64,000 nt of DNA from Bosea sp. OAE506 (GCF_040546595.1 NZ_JBEPOB010000001.1:2667001-2731000), one strand, 5' to 3'; shown: positions 17,917 to 27,076, numbered from the stretch's first letter. The notes: a model not told the origin generated them from the letters alone. A program made the numbers and translations.

Positions 17917-19394
17917 GGCCCGCCATGGCGCAGCCCGGCATCCTGGCGCGTCTCGACCACCCGGCCGATTTCGACGGCTGGCGGCGGCAGGCGCGCGCGC
18001 TGGCGCTGGCGGAGGTGGCGCCGGCGCGGATCGAGTGGCAGGTCGGGGCGGAAGCGTCCGGGCTGTTTTCCGGGTTGGCCGAGCCCCCGCCGCTGCCGGC
18101 GAACGGGACGGAGCTGCGCGTGCCGCGCGATTTCGTCGAGCTGGCGCAGGCGGTCGTGTGCCATCGCGACGTCAGCCGCTTCGATCTGCTCTACCGCCTG
18201 CTGCTGCGGCTCCAGCGCGAGCCGACCTTGCTGCATGTGATTACCGACGACGAGGTCCATCGCGCCCGGGCGATGGCGAAGTCGGTCCGCCGCGACCTGC
18301 ACAAGATGACCGCCTTCGTCCGCTTCCGCGAGGTCGTCGGACCCGATGGCGGGGAGGCTTTCGTCGCCTGGTTCGAGCCCGAGCACCACATCGTCGAGCG
18401 CGTCTCGCGCTTCTTTGTCGAGCGCTTCGCGGCGATGCGCTGGTCGATCCTAACGCCGCTGCGCTCGCTCCACTGGGACGGTACGACGCTGCATCTGGGG
18501 GAGGGAGCGTCGCGCGCTGACGCGCCCGACGACGACGCGATGGAGGGCTATTGGCGGACCTACTACGCCAACATCTTCAATCCGGCGCGGCTGAAGATCA
18601 AAGCCATGAAGGCGGAGATGCCCGAGAAATACTGGCGCAACCTCCCTGAGGCCGAGCTGATCGCGCCGTTGATCGCGCAGGCCGGCCGCCGTGCGGAGGA
18701 GATGGTGCTGAAGGCCCCGACCCTGCCGCCGGAGCGGCATCTGCGGCAGAGCCAGCGCCAGCGCGAGGGACTGGTGCCGGCGTCGGAGCTGCCAGAGAAC
18801 TGGGCGGATGCGCGCCTGGCGGCGAAGACCTGCTCGCGCTGTGATCTCTGCCACAGCGCGACGCAGACGGTGTTTGGCGAGGGGCCGCTGACCGCGCCGG
18901 TGATGTTCGTCGGCGAGCAGCCGGGTGATCAGGAGGATCTGGCGGGCACACCCTTCGTCGGGCCGGCCGGGCAGGTCTTCGACCGGGTGATGGGGGAGGC
19001 CGGGCTCGACCGCAGCCGCGCCTATGTCACTAATGCGGTGAAGCATTTCAAATTCACCGTGCGTGGCAAGCGGCGCATCCATGAGCGGCCGAATGCCGGC
19101 GAGATTTCGGCCTGCCGTTTCTGGCTCGGGCTCGAGCGGGAGTTCGTGAAGCCGCGGCTCGTCGTCGCGCTGGGTGCGACCGCGCTACACGCCCTGACCG
19201 GCCATCGCGGCTCGCTTTCCTCGATGCGGGAGCGCGATCTCGCGCTGGAGGACGGCACGGCGCTGCTGGCGACCGTCCACCCCTCCTATCTGCTCCGTCT
19301 GCCGGACGAGGAAGCGCGCGAGCGTGAGACGGCCCGCTTCCGCGCCGATCTGGAGCGCGTCGGGTTGCTGGTGCCGGAGATGAGGGCGGCCTAG
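17913..19394 (+). CDS. udgX: DUF4130 domain fused to UdgX-type uracil-DNA binding protein
   Basis: 493-residue two-domain protein. Residues 1 to about 270 match the uncharacterised DUF4130/TIGR03915 module. Residues about 295-490 are a UdgX-type family 4-like uracil-DNA glycosylase, with Fe-S cysteines beginning CSRCDLC, motif GEQPGDQEDLAGTPFVGPAG from G334, and the diagnostic loop KRRIHERP (386-393). In UdgX the loop His, here H390, bonds covalently to the uracil-site sugar. VHPSYLLR near the end is the second UDG motif. Translationally coupled to the radical SAM gene. GTG 17913 or ATG 17925 could start it. Likely cytoplasmic. Confidence 0.93.
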   Translation: MRPAMAQPGILARLDHPADFDGWRRQARALALAEVAPARIEWQVGAEASGLFSGLAEPPPLPANGTELRVPRDFVELAQAVVCHRDVSRFDLLYRLLLRLQREPTLLHVITDDEVHRARAMAKSVRRDLHKMTAFVRFREVVGPDGGEAFVAWFEPEHHIVERVSRFFVERFAAMRWSILTPLRSLHWDGTTLHLGEGASRADAPDDDAMEGYWRTYYANIFNPARLKIKAMKAEMPEKYWRNLPEAELIAPLIAQAGRRAEEMVLKAPTLPPERHLRQSQRQREGLVPASELPENWADARLAAKTCSRCDLCHSATQTVFGEGPLTAPVMFVGEQPGDQEDLAGTPFVGPAGQVFDRVMGEAGLDRSRAYVTNAVKHFKFTVRGKRRIHERPNAGEISACRFWLGLEREFVKPRLVVALGATALHALTGHRGSLSSMRERDLALEDGTALLATVHPSYLLRLPDEEARERETARFRADLERVGLLVPEMRAA

Positions 19395-19417
19395 GCGGGC
19401 CATCATCTGGCGGCCGG

Positions 19418-19507
19418 TCGTCATCGCGAGCGTAGCGAAGCGATCCAGACGGTCTCGCTCTACGTCCCCCTGGATTGCGTCGTCGCTGCGTTCCTCGCAA
19501 TGACGAC
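19418..19507. repeat. Palindromic intergenic repeat, GTCATCGCGAG class
   Basis: Imperfect long palindrome: GTCATCGCGAGCGTAGCGAAG near the left end and CGTTCCTCGCAATGACGAC at the right end, with GATCCAG / CTGGATTGC in the arms. It is of the dispersed CAATGACG-ended type common in alphaproteobacteria and sits just after the udgX stop. Confidence 0.7.
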
Positions 19508-19579
19508 AACGGGTCGAGGGACTGCGATTGACCCACCGCCCGCTGCAGTGTCCCTTCCTGACAATAAAACGAGGAACGC

Positions 19580-20341
19580 ATGGGCGAGAATCTGAAGGGC
19601 AAGCGCGTGTTGGTGACCGGCGCCTCGTCGGGGCTTGGCGCGCATTTCGTGCGGTGTCTGGCCGGGCAGGGCGCCCACGTCGTGGCGGCGGCGCGCCGGG
19701 TCGAGCGGCTGGAGGAACTGGCGCAGGCTTGTGCCACGCTGCCGGGCCAGGTGATGCCGCTTTCGCTCGACGTCGCCTCGGTGCCCTCGATTCAGGCGGG
19801 TGTGTCGGAGGCGGCGCGGCTGCTCGGCGGGCTCGACGTGCTCGTCAACAATGCCGGAATCGGCGAGACGGAAGCCGCGATCTCGGTCACCGAGGCGCAA
19901 TGGGACGCGCAGCTCGACGTCAACCTGAAGGGCTGCTTCTTCGCGGCGCAGGCGGCCGCGCAGGTCATGATCGAGGGAAAACAGGGCGGGGCGATCGTCA
20001 ACATCGCCTCGATCCTGGGCGAGCGGGTGATGACCCGCGTCGTGCCCTATGCGGTCTCCAAGGCCGGCCTGATCCAGATGACCAAGGGGCTGGCGCTGGA
20101 ATGGGCGCGCCACGGCATCCGGGTCAACGCGCTCGCGCCGGGCTACATCGTCACCGACATCAACCGCGATTTCTTCGACAGCGAAGCAGGCGAGGCGCTG
20201 ACCAAGCGCATCCCGAGCCGCCGCATCGGCGATCCTGCCGATCTCGACGGGCCGCTGCTGCTGCTCTGCTCGGAGGCTGGACGCCACATGACCGGAGCCG
20301 TGGTCGCCGTCGATGGCGGGCATCTGGTGAGTGGGTTGTGA
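19580..20341 (+). CDS. SDR family NAD(P)-dependent oxidoreductase
   Basis: Classical short-chain dehydrogenase, 253 residues. Cofactor motif TGASSGLGAHF (about residues 14-24), NNAG (about 91-94), Ser in NIASILGE and catalytic YxxxK in YAVSKAG (about 157). The C-terminal GAVVAVDGGH is the usual family ending. Start ATG 19580 is preceded by a GAGGAA ribosome binding site. The gene stands alone between two palindromic repeats, so context does not suggest a substrate; many relatives are annotated as 3-oxoacyl-ACP reductase-like or as dehydrogenases of unknown substrate. Confidence 0.93.
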   Translation: MGENLKGKRVLVTGASSGLGAHFVRCLAGQGAHVVAAARRVERLEELAQACATLPGQVMPLSLDVASVPSIQAGVSEAARLLGGLDVLVNNAGIGETEAAISVTEAQWDAQLDVNLKGCFFAAQAAAQVMIEGKQGGAIVNIASILGERVMTRVVPYAVSKAGLIQMTKGLALEWARHGIRVNALAPGYIVTDINRDFFDSEAGEALTKRIPSRRIGDPADLDGPLLLLCSEAGRHMTGAVVAVDGGHLVSGL

Positions 20342-20348
20342 TCAAAGG

Positions 20349-20442
20349 CGTCATGCTCGGGCGAAGACCCGAGCATCTCAGGCCGGAGATGATCCTGATG
20401 GAGATTCTCGGGTCTGCGCTGCGCTCCGCCCGAGAATGACGG
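20349..20442. repeat. Palindromic intergenic repeat, CTCGGG class
   Basis: CGTCATGCTCGGG at the left and CCCGAGAATGACGG at the right, with an inner GAGCATCTC / GAGATTCTCGGGTC. Similar copies are at 21934 and 62051. It separates the convergent SDR and puuE genes. Confidence 0.75.
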
Positions 20443-20445
20443 CTT

Positions 20446-21864
20446 TCAGCGCATGATCTCCTTCAGCCGCAGCAGAGAGATCCGCTCGACCTGTCCCAAA
20501 GCGGTCTCGAACTCGACCTCCGGCGTGCTCAGCAGCCGTGTCTCGAAGGCGGCCAAGATCGCGTCCTTGCTGGCGCCCGCCACCGCCATGATGAAGGGGA
20601 TGCCGAAGCGCGCCTTGTAGGCGTCATTGGCTTCCGTGAAGCGGGCGCGTTCGCTTGGCGCGAGGCGGTCGAGCCCGGCGGAGGCCTGCTCGCCGATCGA
20701 TTCTTCCGTCATCTCGCCTGCCGCCGCGAGCTTGCCGGCGAGGTCGGGATGGCCGAGCAGGAGCGCCTTCAGCTTGTCGCGCGGGGCGGCGCGCATCACC
20801 TTCACCATCGCCGCATGCAGCGTCGCGGCATCGTCATGGGCGGGCGTGATCCCGGCGTCGAAGGTGGCCTCGGCGATCCAGGGCGCATTCTCCCAGATCC
20901 GGCCGAAGACCTCGACGAAGAGCGCCTTGGGCACGGCCGAGGGGCGGTAGCCAGCGGCCGGCGGGTGGTGGCGGATCCAGTGGCGGGCGATGTCGAGCCG
21001 CGTCGCGACCCAGACATCGGCATGGCCTTGCACATGGTCGAGGAAGCGCGCCAGCGCGGCAGCGCGGCCCGGCCTGCCGACGAGGCGGCAATGCAGGCCG
21101 ATCGACATCATCTTCGGCGCGGTCGCGCCCTCGGCATAGAGCAGGTCGAAGGAGTCCCGGAGATAGGCGAAGAACTGGTCGCCGCTGTTGAAGCCCTGCG
21201 GCGTGGCGAAGCGCATGTCGTTGGCGTCGAGCGTGTAGGGCACGGCGAGCTGCGGACCCTTCGGTCCGCTCAGCCAATAGGGTAGCTCGTCGGCATAGCT
21301 GTCGGCGGTGTAGAGGAAGCCGCCTTCTTCCATCATCAGCGGCGTCGTGCGCTCCGACGAACGGCCCTGGTAGAAGCCTAGGGGGCGTTCGCCGGTGATC
21401 TCGCGCTGGATGGCGATGGCCTCAAGGATGTCGGCGCGCTCCTTCTCGGCGGGCACATCGCGGTAGTCGATCCATTTCAGCCCATGGGTGGCGATCTCCC
21501 AGCCGGCCTCCTGCATCGAGGCGGCGATCTCGGGATAGCGCTGCAGCGCGCTGGCGATGGCAAAGACCGTCACCGGCAGCTTGCGCTCCGTGAACATCCG
21601 CCAGAGCCGCCAGTAGCCGGCGCGCGAGCCGTATTCGTAGATCGACTCCATGTTCATGTGGCGCTGGCCGGGCCAGGGCGCGGCGCCGACGATTTCGGAG
21701 AGAAAGGCCTCGGAGGCCGCGTCCCCATGCAGGATGTTGTTCTCGCCGCCCTCCTCGTAATTGATCACGAACTGCACGGCGATGCGGGCCTTTCCCGGCC
21801 AGCGCGGATTCGGCGGAGTGCGGCCATAGCCTTCGAGATCGCGCGGATAGGCAGTGTCGGTCAT
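20446..21864 (-). CDS. puuE: Allantoinase PuuE fused to OHCU decarboxylase
   Basis: 472-residue bifunctional enzyme from the ATG at 21864 (MTDTAYPRDLEGYG). Residues 1 to about 300 form a polysaccharide-deacetylase-type barrel of the cofactor-light allantoinase PuuE family (NYEEGGENNILHGD, ATHGLKWIDYRDV). Residues about 310-472 are 2-oxo-4-hydroxy-4-carboxy-5-ureidoimidazoline decarboxylase, with the GHPDLAGK catalytic His region and YKARFGIPFIMAVAG. The two halves catalyse nearby steps: OHCU to S-allantoin, then allantoin to allantoate. It sits downstream of uraH on the same strand with divergent puuD, so the set covers urate to allantoate. Confidence 0.93.
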   Translation of the reverse strand: MTDTAYPRDLEGYGRTPPNPRWPGKARIAVQFVINYEEGGENNILHGDAASEAFLSEIVGAAPWPGQRHMNMESIYEYGSRAGYWRLWRMFTERKLPVTVFAIASALQRYPEIAASMQEAGWEIATHGLKWIDYRDVPAEKERADILEAIAIQREITGERPLGFYQGRSSERTTPLMMEEGGFLYTADSYADELPYWLSGPKGPQLAVPYTLDANDMRFATPQGFNSGDQFFAYLRDSFDLLYAEGATAPKMMSIGLHCRLVGRPGRAAALARFLDHVQGHADVWVATRLDIARHWIRHHPPAAGYRPSAVPKALFVEVFGRIWENAPWIAEATFDAGITPAHDDAATLHAAMVKVMRAAPRDKLKALLLGHPDLAGKLAAAGEMTEESIGEQASAGLDRLAPSERARFTEANDAYKARFGIPFIMAVAGASKDAILAAFETRLLSTPEVEFETALGQVERISLLRLKEIMR

Positions 21865-21933
21865 GGCGGACGGCGCTCGCAAAGTGATTCAGGTCGGGGT
21901 CGTAAGCTGTTGATCGATAAGCAAGTTACGGGC

Positions 21934-22012
21934 CGTCATTCTCGGGCGGAGCGAAGCGGAGACCCGAGAAGCTCTGGCCCGAGATGCTCCGGTCAAGCCC
22001 GAGCATGACGAC
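21934..22012. repeat. Palindromic intergenic repeat, CTCGGG class
   Basis: CGTCATTCTCGGGCGGAGCGAAGC at left pairs in part with the right end CCCGAGCATGACG, and an inner ACCCGAGAAG matches the left arm. It is the second copy of the family also seen at 20349 and 62051, and it sits between uraH and puuE. Confidence 0.75.
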
Positions 22013-22017
22013 GGGGC

Positions 22018-22371
22018 TCAGCTCCCGCGATAGGTCGTGTAGCCATAGGGCGAGCAGTTGAGCGGCACATGCCAGTGCCGGCTGGTGTCGGCGATGCCGA
22101 AGCGCACCGTGACGGTCTCGAGGAAGGCGGGGTCGGGCAGGGCGACGCCGCGGCCGCGGAAATAGGGGCCGATCGCGAAGTCGATCTCATAGAGGCCGGG
22201 CTGCGTCGCCTCGGGCGTCAGCAGCGGCGCGTCGGTCCGGCCGTCGGCATTGGTGACGGTGGTCGCCAGCGTTTGCGCCTGGCCGTCGGTGATCCGGCGC
22301 AGGGTGATCGCCACGCCCGCGGCGGGGACACCGCCATGCGTGTCGAGGATATGTGTCGTTAGTCCCGCCAT
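22018..22371 (-). CDS. uraH: 5-hydroxyisourate hydrolase
   Basis: Transthyretin-like HIU hydrolase, 117 residues, converting 5-hydroxyisourate to OHCU. Family signatures are LTTHILDTHGGVPA at the N-terminus (His ligand region), the RTDAPLL segment and the C-terminal YRGS tetrapeptide that separates HIU hydrolases from true transthyretins. The start at 22371 gives the normal length. It is upstream of the PuuE-OHCU decarboxylase fusion, which takes its product, and divergent from puuD, which would make its substrate. Confidence 0.97.
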   Translation of the reverse strand: MAGLTTHILDTHGGVPAAGVAITLRRITDGQAQTLATTVTNADGRTDAPLLTPEATQPGLYEIDFAIGPYFRGRGVALPDPAFLETVTVRFGIADTSRHWHVPLNCSPYGYTTYRGS

Positions 22372-22500
22372 GCCCGTCCTTCCTGCTGCGCCTTCGCCGC
22401 TCGTGCGGCGCCGCGCTTGCATGCTGCCTTGCGCCAACCGTAACTTCGGCGCGGGCGAAGTCCATCGTCCTGCGCGCCAGATCAGGAGACCACCGCGGCG

Positions 22501-23736
22501 ATGCTCGACGCCTATCTGATGGAATGGGGCGGCATGCTGCTGCGCTGGCTGCATGTGATCACGGCGATCGCCTGGATCGGCTCGTCCTTCTTCTTCATCC
22601 ATCTCGACGCGTCCTTGCGTCCCGCGGCCGACATCCCGCCGGGCGAGGGTGGGCGCGCGTGGCAGGTGCATGGCGGCGGCTTCTACGAGATGCGGAAATA
22701 CCTGGTCGCGCCCGCCGTAATGCCGGCCGAGCTGACCTGGCACAAATGGCAGGCCTACTGGACCTGGATCTCGGGCTTTTTCCTGCTGGTCTGGGTCTAT
22801 TATGCGCAGTCCGAGCTCTACCTGATCGACCCGGCGGTGATGCAGCTCTCGCCGCTTGCGGCCGGCGCCCTCGGCATCGCGGCGCTGGTCTTCGGCTGGC
22901 TGTTCTACGACTGGCTCTGCCGCTCGCCGTTGGGACGCAACGACGTCGTGCTCGGCGTGCTCGGCTTTTCCTATGTGGTCGCGGCGAGCTGGGCGTTCGC
23001 CTCGGTGTTCTCCGGGCGCGGCGCGCTGATCCACACCGGCGCGCTGATGGCGACGATCATGACCGCCAATGTCTTCTTCAACATCATGCCCGGCCAGCGG
23101 AAGGTCATCGCGGCGCTGACCGCCGGCGAGAAACCGGACCCGAAATACGGCAAGGCGGCCAAGCAGCGCTCGCTGCACAACAATTACATCACCCTGCCGG
23201 TGCTGTTCCTGATGCTGTCGAACCACTACCCTGTGACCTACGCCAATTCGGCGGTGATCCCGGTGCTGGTGGCGCTGATCATCGTGGCGGGGGCGCTGAT
23301 CCGGCACTTCTTCAATGTCCGTCATGCCGACCACTCGCGCTCGCCCTGGTGGACCTGGGCGGTCGCGCTGGTGGCGCTCTGGCTCGCCTTCTGGTTGGCG
23401 ATGGCGTCCTCGCCCGGCGGGCGCGAGCGGCTCGGCCTCACGCCTCTGCCGGCGACAAAGCCTGTGATGCTCGCCGGGCTGCAGCCTCCGCCGGAGGCGG
23501 TCGCCAACATCGTCACCGGGCGCTGCGCGATGTGCCATGCGCCGGAGCCCACATGGCCCGGCATCCAGATTCCGCCCAAGGGCGTCCTCCTGCATGAGCC
23601 GGAGACGATTGCGGCCCATGCGCGGGCCATCCGCGTCCAGGCGGTGATGACCCATGCGATGCCGCCCAACAACCTCTCCGGCATGACCCCGGAGGAGCGG
23701 CGCGTGCTGGCGCAATGGCTGGCCCAGGCACGGTGA
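22501..23736 (+). CDS. puuD: Membrane urate hydroxylase with cytochrome c domain
   Basis: Urate hydroxylase PuuD, 411 residues: about eight membrane segments (from LRWLHVITAIAWIGSSFFF) followed by a periplasmic cytochrome c domain with heme motif C342-AM-C345-H346. It oxidises urate and passes electrons to the respiratory chain rather than to oxygen directly. AGGAGA lies about 13 bases before the ATG. It is divergent from uraH, and with the decarboxylase-allantoinase fusion it completes urate to allantoate. The urate oxidase, HIU hydrolase and fused last steps are therefore all within 3.3 kb. Confidence 0.95.
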   Translation: MLDAYLMEWGGMLLRWLHVITAIAWIGSSFFFIHLDASLRPAADIPPGEGGRAWQVHGGGFYEMRKYLVAPAVMPAELTWHKWQAYWTWISGFFLLVWVYYAQSELYLIDPAVMQLSPLAAGALGIAALVFGWLFYDWLCRSPLGRNDVVLGVLGFSYVVAASWAFASVFSGRGALIHTGALMATIMTANVFFNIMPGQRKVIAALTAGEKPDPKYGKAAKQRSLHNNYITLPVLFLMLSNHYPVTYANSAVIPVLVALIIVAGALIRHFFNVRHADHSRSPWWTWAVALVALWLAFWLAMASSPGGRERLGLTPLPATKPVMLAGLQPPPEAVANIVTGRCAMCHAPEPTWPGIQIPPKGVLLHEPETIAAHARAIRVQAVMTHAMPPNNLSGMTPEERRVLAQWLAQAR

Positions 23737-23903
23737 TCGCCGCCGAGCCGGCCCACGTCGCCAATCCCGGTAACAAATCCCTTACGCTACGGAATATCGT
23801 GATCACGGCTGCGTGAGTTCATTCAGTTTCAGTTCACCTCGTTGCGGGCATGGTCCGGCCACTGACAGGCTGGACTGTGGTTCCCGATCCGGGTGCCTCC
23901 GGC

Positions 23904-26426
23904 ATGAAGATGGGACCGGGGGGTCCGTTGAACGCGCATTCGAGAAGGGTCGCCGGCTACGGGTTGGCGGCCATGGCCTTCATCTGTGTCTGGGCGCTGC
24001 TGTGCTGGCCCTGGCTTTCGGGCGCGGTCACCATCCCGTTCGATGCCAAGGCCCATTTCCAGGCGCAAATCCAGTTCCTCGCGCGGGCGCTCCATTCGGG
24101 CCAGTCCCCGTTCTGGACGCATAACGTCTTCGGCGGCTCGCCGCAGGTCGCAGACCCGCAGTCGCTGATCTTCTCTCCCGCCATCCTGCTGGCGCTGCTC
24201 GTTCCCTCGCCGAGCTTCCGCGCCGTCGATGCCTATGTGCTCGCCCATCTGCTGGCGGGCGGGCTCGCCCTGATGATGTTCTTCCGCGACCGCAACTGGC
24301 ATCCCGCCGGGGCGGTGCTGGCGGCGATGGTCTTCGCCTTCGGCGCCTCGGCGGCGTGGCGCGTCCAGCATGTCGGCCAGATCGCCAGCCTCGCCTTCTT
24401 CGCCATCTCCTTCTGGCTGACGGCGCGCATGCTGCAGCGAAACTCGCTGCTGGCTGGTGCCTTCGCCGGCTTCGCCGCCGGGCTGATGGTGCTGGAGCCC
24501 GACCAGGTCGCGCTGCTCGGCGCCTATATCCTGATCGGCATGGTGGCCGGGCACTGGCTCTCGGGCGGTTTCGCTGCGATCCGCCGCAGCCTCGCGCCGA
24601 TCGCGCTCGCCTGCATCGTCGGCGGCGCGACGATCGCGCTGCCGCTGCTCTGGACCTGGCTCTTCGCCGAGGCGACGACGCGCCCGGCGATCGATCTCGT
24701 CGAGGCCGGACGCGGCTCGCTGCACCCGGCCTCGCTGCTGACCGCCTTCTTCGGCGATCTCTTCGGCGCGCAGGATCCCGCGGTGGAGTTCTGGGGGCCC
24801 TACAACAATCCGAACTGGGCCAAGGAGCTCTACCTCTCCCAGAACATGGGGCAGGTCTATTTCGGCGCGCTGCCGCTTCTGCTGCTGATCGCGCCGGGGC
24901 TGACGCGCGGCTGGCTGTTCGACCGGGCGGTGCGCCCGCTGACCGTGCTCTTCGTGCTGATGGTGCTGTTTGCGCTCGGCCGCTACACGCCGGTCTTCGA
25001 CCTTGCCTATGACTATCTGCCGGGCGTGAAGGTGTTCCGTCGTCCGGCTGACGCGACCTTCCTCGTCGGCGCGTTGGGCGCGCTTTTATCGGGCTATGTG
25101 CTGCACCGGATCGTCACGGCCGGGCCCGAGATCTCCTTCCGCCGCGACCTCGCCATCGGCGCGGCCGTGGTGCTGGTCGTGGCCGGTATTGCGCTGGGGG
25201 TCTCGCAGGGCGAGGGGCATCTGCGCGATGCGCTGCGTCCCGTCGCCATCGCGCTGGCCTGGTTTTTCGCGGCCGCCTGCCTGGTCCTGATGCTGCGGCA
25301 GCCGCGGGCGACGCTCGGCCCCGTGCTGGCGACGCTGGTCGTCGCCGGGGTGATGGCGGCCGATCTCGGCGCCAATAACGGCCCCAATGAATCGACCGCG
25401 CTGCCGCCGCGGCTTTATGACGTGCTGCGCCCCGAGACCGGCAACGAGACCATCGCGCTGCTGAAGCGGCTGACGTCGCAGCCGGCGGGCTCGCCGCGCC
25501 GCGACCGGGTCGAACTCCTCGGTCTCGGCTTCGAATGGCCCAATGCGAGCCTCGTCCACGGGCTCGACCACACGCTCGGCTACAACCCGCTGCGGCTGGC
25601 CGATTTCTCCGATGCGGTCGGCACGCGCGACGGCGTCGCCTCGCCGTCGGAGCGCAAGTTCACGCCGCTCTTCCCGTCCTATCGCTGCCGCCTCGCCAAT
25701 CTTCTGGGTCTTCGCTACATCGCCTCGCCGCTGCCGATCGAGCAGGTCGACCACGCGCTGCGCGACGGCGATCTCAAGCTGATCGCCCGCACGCGGGAAG
25801 GCTATGTCTACGAGAACCCGCGGGCGCTGCCGCGCGTGCAGTTCGTCGGCGGCTGGGAAATGGCCGATTTCGACGCGATGAAGCAGAGCGGCCAGTGGCC
25901 GGAGGTCGATCCGCTGCAGGCCGTGCTGCTCGAGGCCGAGCCGCCGGTCACCATGCCGGAAGGTCCGGTCCAGACCTGGGCCGACGTTACGGTGCTGCGC
26001 TACGAGAACACCGAGGTCGAGATCGAGGTGACCAGCGCGGCGGCCGGCTTCGTCGTGCTGAACGACACCTATCACCCCTGGTGGCGCGCGCAGGTCGACG
26101 GCGCCGAGGCCGAGATCCTGAAGGCCAATGTCCTGTTTCGCGCCGTGCAGGTGCCGGCCGGGACGCACAAGGTGCGCTTCAGCTTCCGGCCGATCGAGGG
26201 CGCCTTTGCCGAACTGCGCGAGCGCGTCAGCCCGGCTCCGGTGGAGGAGGGCGAGGACCTGCTGCCGCTGCCGCCGCTGAAGGACGAGCCGCTGGTCGCC
26301 GAGGGCGGGACGCTGCTGCCCTCGCTGCTTGCCGGCCCTTCGCAGCAGGTGCGCGATTCGCTGCGGCTCGGCGCGCCGCCGCCGCCGGCGAGCCGTGACA
26401 TGATGTCCTCGGCGCAGGCCCACTGA
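23904..26426 (+). CDS. YfhO-like multispan membrane protein
   Basis: About 840 residues with roughly a dozen transmembrane helices in the first 500 and a large soluble C-terminal part, the layout of YfhO family (GT-C-like) membrane proteins. FDAKAHFQAQIQFLARAL near residue 40 is the first external loop; the C-terminal domain contains NDTYHPWWRAQVDGAEA, the YfhO-type signature (new substance placed on a carrier is the usual guess). Start is uncertain; an ATG at 23850 is also open. YfhO proteins are linked to polymer or teichoic acid sugar decoration in Firmicutes. A lone gene here, so the substrate is unknown. Confidence 0.8.
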   Translation: MKMGPGGPLNAHSRRVAGYGLAAMAFICVWALLCWPWLSGAVTIPFDAKAHFQAQIQFLARALHSGQSPFWTHNVFGGSPQVADPQSLIFSPAILLALLVPSPSFRAVDAYVLAHLLAGGLALMMFFRDRNWHPAGAVLAAMVFAFGASAAWRVQHVGQIASLAFFAISFWLTARMLQRNSLLAGAFAGFAAGLMVLEPDQVALLGAYILIGMVAGHWLSGGFAAIRRSLAPIALACIVGGATIALPLLWTWLFAEATTRPAIDLVEAGRGSLHPASLLTAFFGDLFGAQDPAVEFWGPYNNPNWAKELYLSQNMGQVYFGALPLLLLIAPGLTRGWLFDRAVRPLTVLFVLMVLFALGRYTPVFDLAYDYLPGVKVFRRPADATFLVGALGALLSGYVLHRIVTAGPEISFRRDLAIGAAVVLVVAGIALGVSQGEGHLRDALRPVAIALAWFFAAACLVLMLRQPRATLGPVLATLVVAGVMAADLGANNGPNESTALPPRLYDVLRPETGNETIALLKRLTSQPAGSPRRDRVELLGLGFEWPNASLVHGLDHTLGYNPLRLADFSDAVGTRDGVASPSERKFTPLFPSYRCRLANLLGLRYIASPLPIEQVDHALRDGDLKLIARTREGYVYENPRALPRVQFVGGWEMADFDAMKQSGQWPEVDPLQAVLLEAEPPVTMPEGPVQTWADVTVLRYENTEVEIEVTSAAAGFVVLNDTYHPWWRAQVDGAEAEILKANVLFRAVQVPAGTHKVRFSFRPIEGAFAELRERVSPAPVEEGEDLLPLPPLKDEPLVAEGGTLLPSLLAGPSQQVRDSLRLGAPPPPASRDMMSSAQAH

Positions 26427-26448
26427 GCCGCGCCGAGGCCAGGGCGCC

Positions 26449-26877
26449 TCAGGCGCCGGTATCGCCCACCAGGCCGGCGGCGGCGATGCCAGCCAAGGCC
26501 GCAGCCTCGTCATTGTCGGAGGTATCGCCGGAGACGCCGATCGCGCCGAGCAGCGCACCGGCCGCATCGCGAATCAGCACGCCGCCGGGCACCGGCACGA
26601 GCGAGCCGCCGACGGCATGGGTCGCCGCCTCGACGAAATAGGGCCGGTCCAGCGCCATCTTGTGCAGGGCGCGCGAGCCGATGCCCATGGCGACCGCGCC
26701 ATGCGCCTTGCCGATCGCGATCTCGCCGCGCTTCAGGCTGGTGCCGTCCTGCGCCGCGAAGAGCTTCTGCGCGCCGCGCGCGTCGAGGATGGCGATGGTC
26801 AAGGGCTTGAAGCCGGCGCTCTGGGCATGGGCGAGGGCGGTGGCCATGATCGTCTGGGCCTGGGCGAGGGTCAGCAT
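26449..26877 (-). CDS. GlcG/HbpS-like heme-binding family protein
   Basis: 142-residue protein of the GlcG/HbpS (DUF336) family: LTLAQAQTIMATALAHAQSAG at the start, then LKRGEIAIGKAHGAVAMGIGSR and the glycine-rich GGVLIRDAAGALLGAIGVSG. The ATG at 26877 fits the family length. HbpS binds heme and iron in Streptomyces, but most members, including those next to glycolate genes, are uncharacterised. It is divergent from the BON-LysM gene and has no obvious operon partner. Confidence 0.9.
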   Translation of the reverse strand: MLTLAQAQTIMATALAHAQSAGFKPLTIAILDARGAQKLFAAQDGTSLKRGEIAIGKAHGAVAMGIGSRALHKMALDRPYFVEAATHAVGGSLVPVPGGVLIRDAAGALLGAIGVSGDTSDNDEAAALAGIAAAGLVGDTGA

Positions 26878-27076
26878 CGGTCTACTCCTGTGGGAAACGC
26901 GCCGCGCTTGTGACAGTGACGCCGCCTCGGGGAAACCCCCTTTTTCCATTGTCGCGGCAGGATGATCTGGCCTCCCCCTACGGCAGCGCGTTGCGAAAAT
27001 CGGTTGTCGACGGCTTGGTGCCTTGAACATGCCATCGCAGTTGGGCTTGATGGGGACCCAACGACGGAGGAAACAC

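Noticed and set aside
22372..23715. Long minus-strand frame running upstream of the uraH start across puuD
   Set aside because: Only the 117-residue uraH part is conserved; the rest is antisense to puuD with low-complexity composition.
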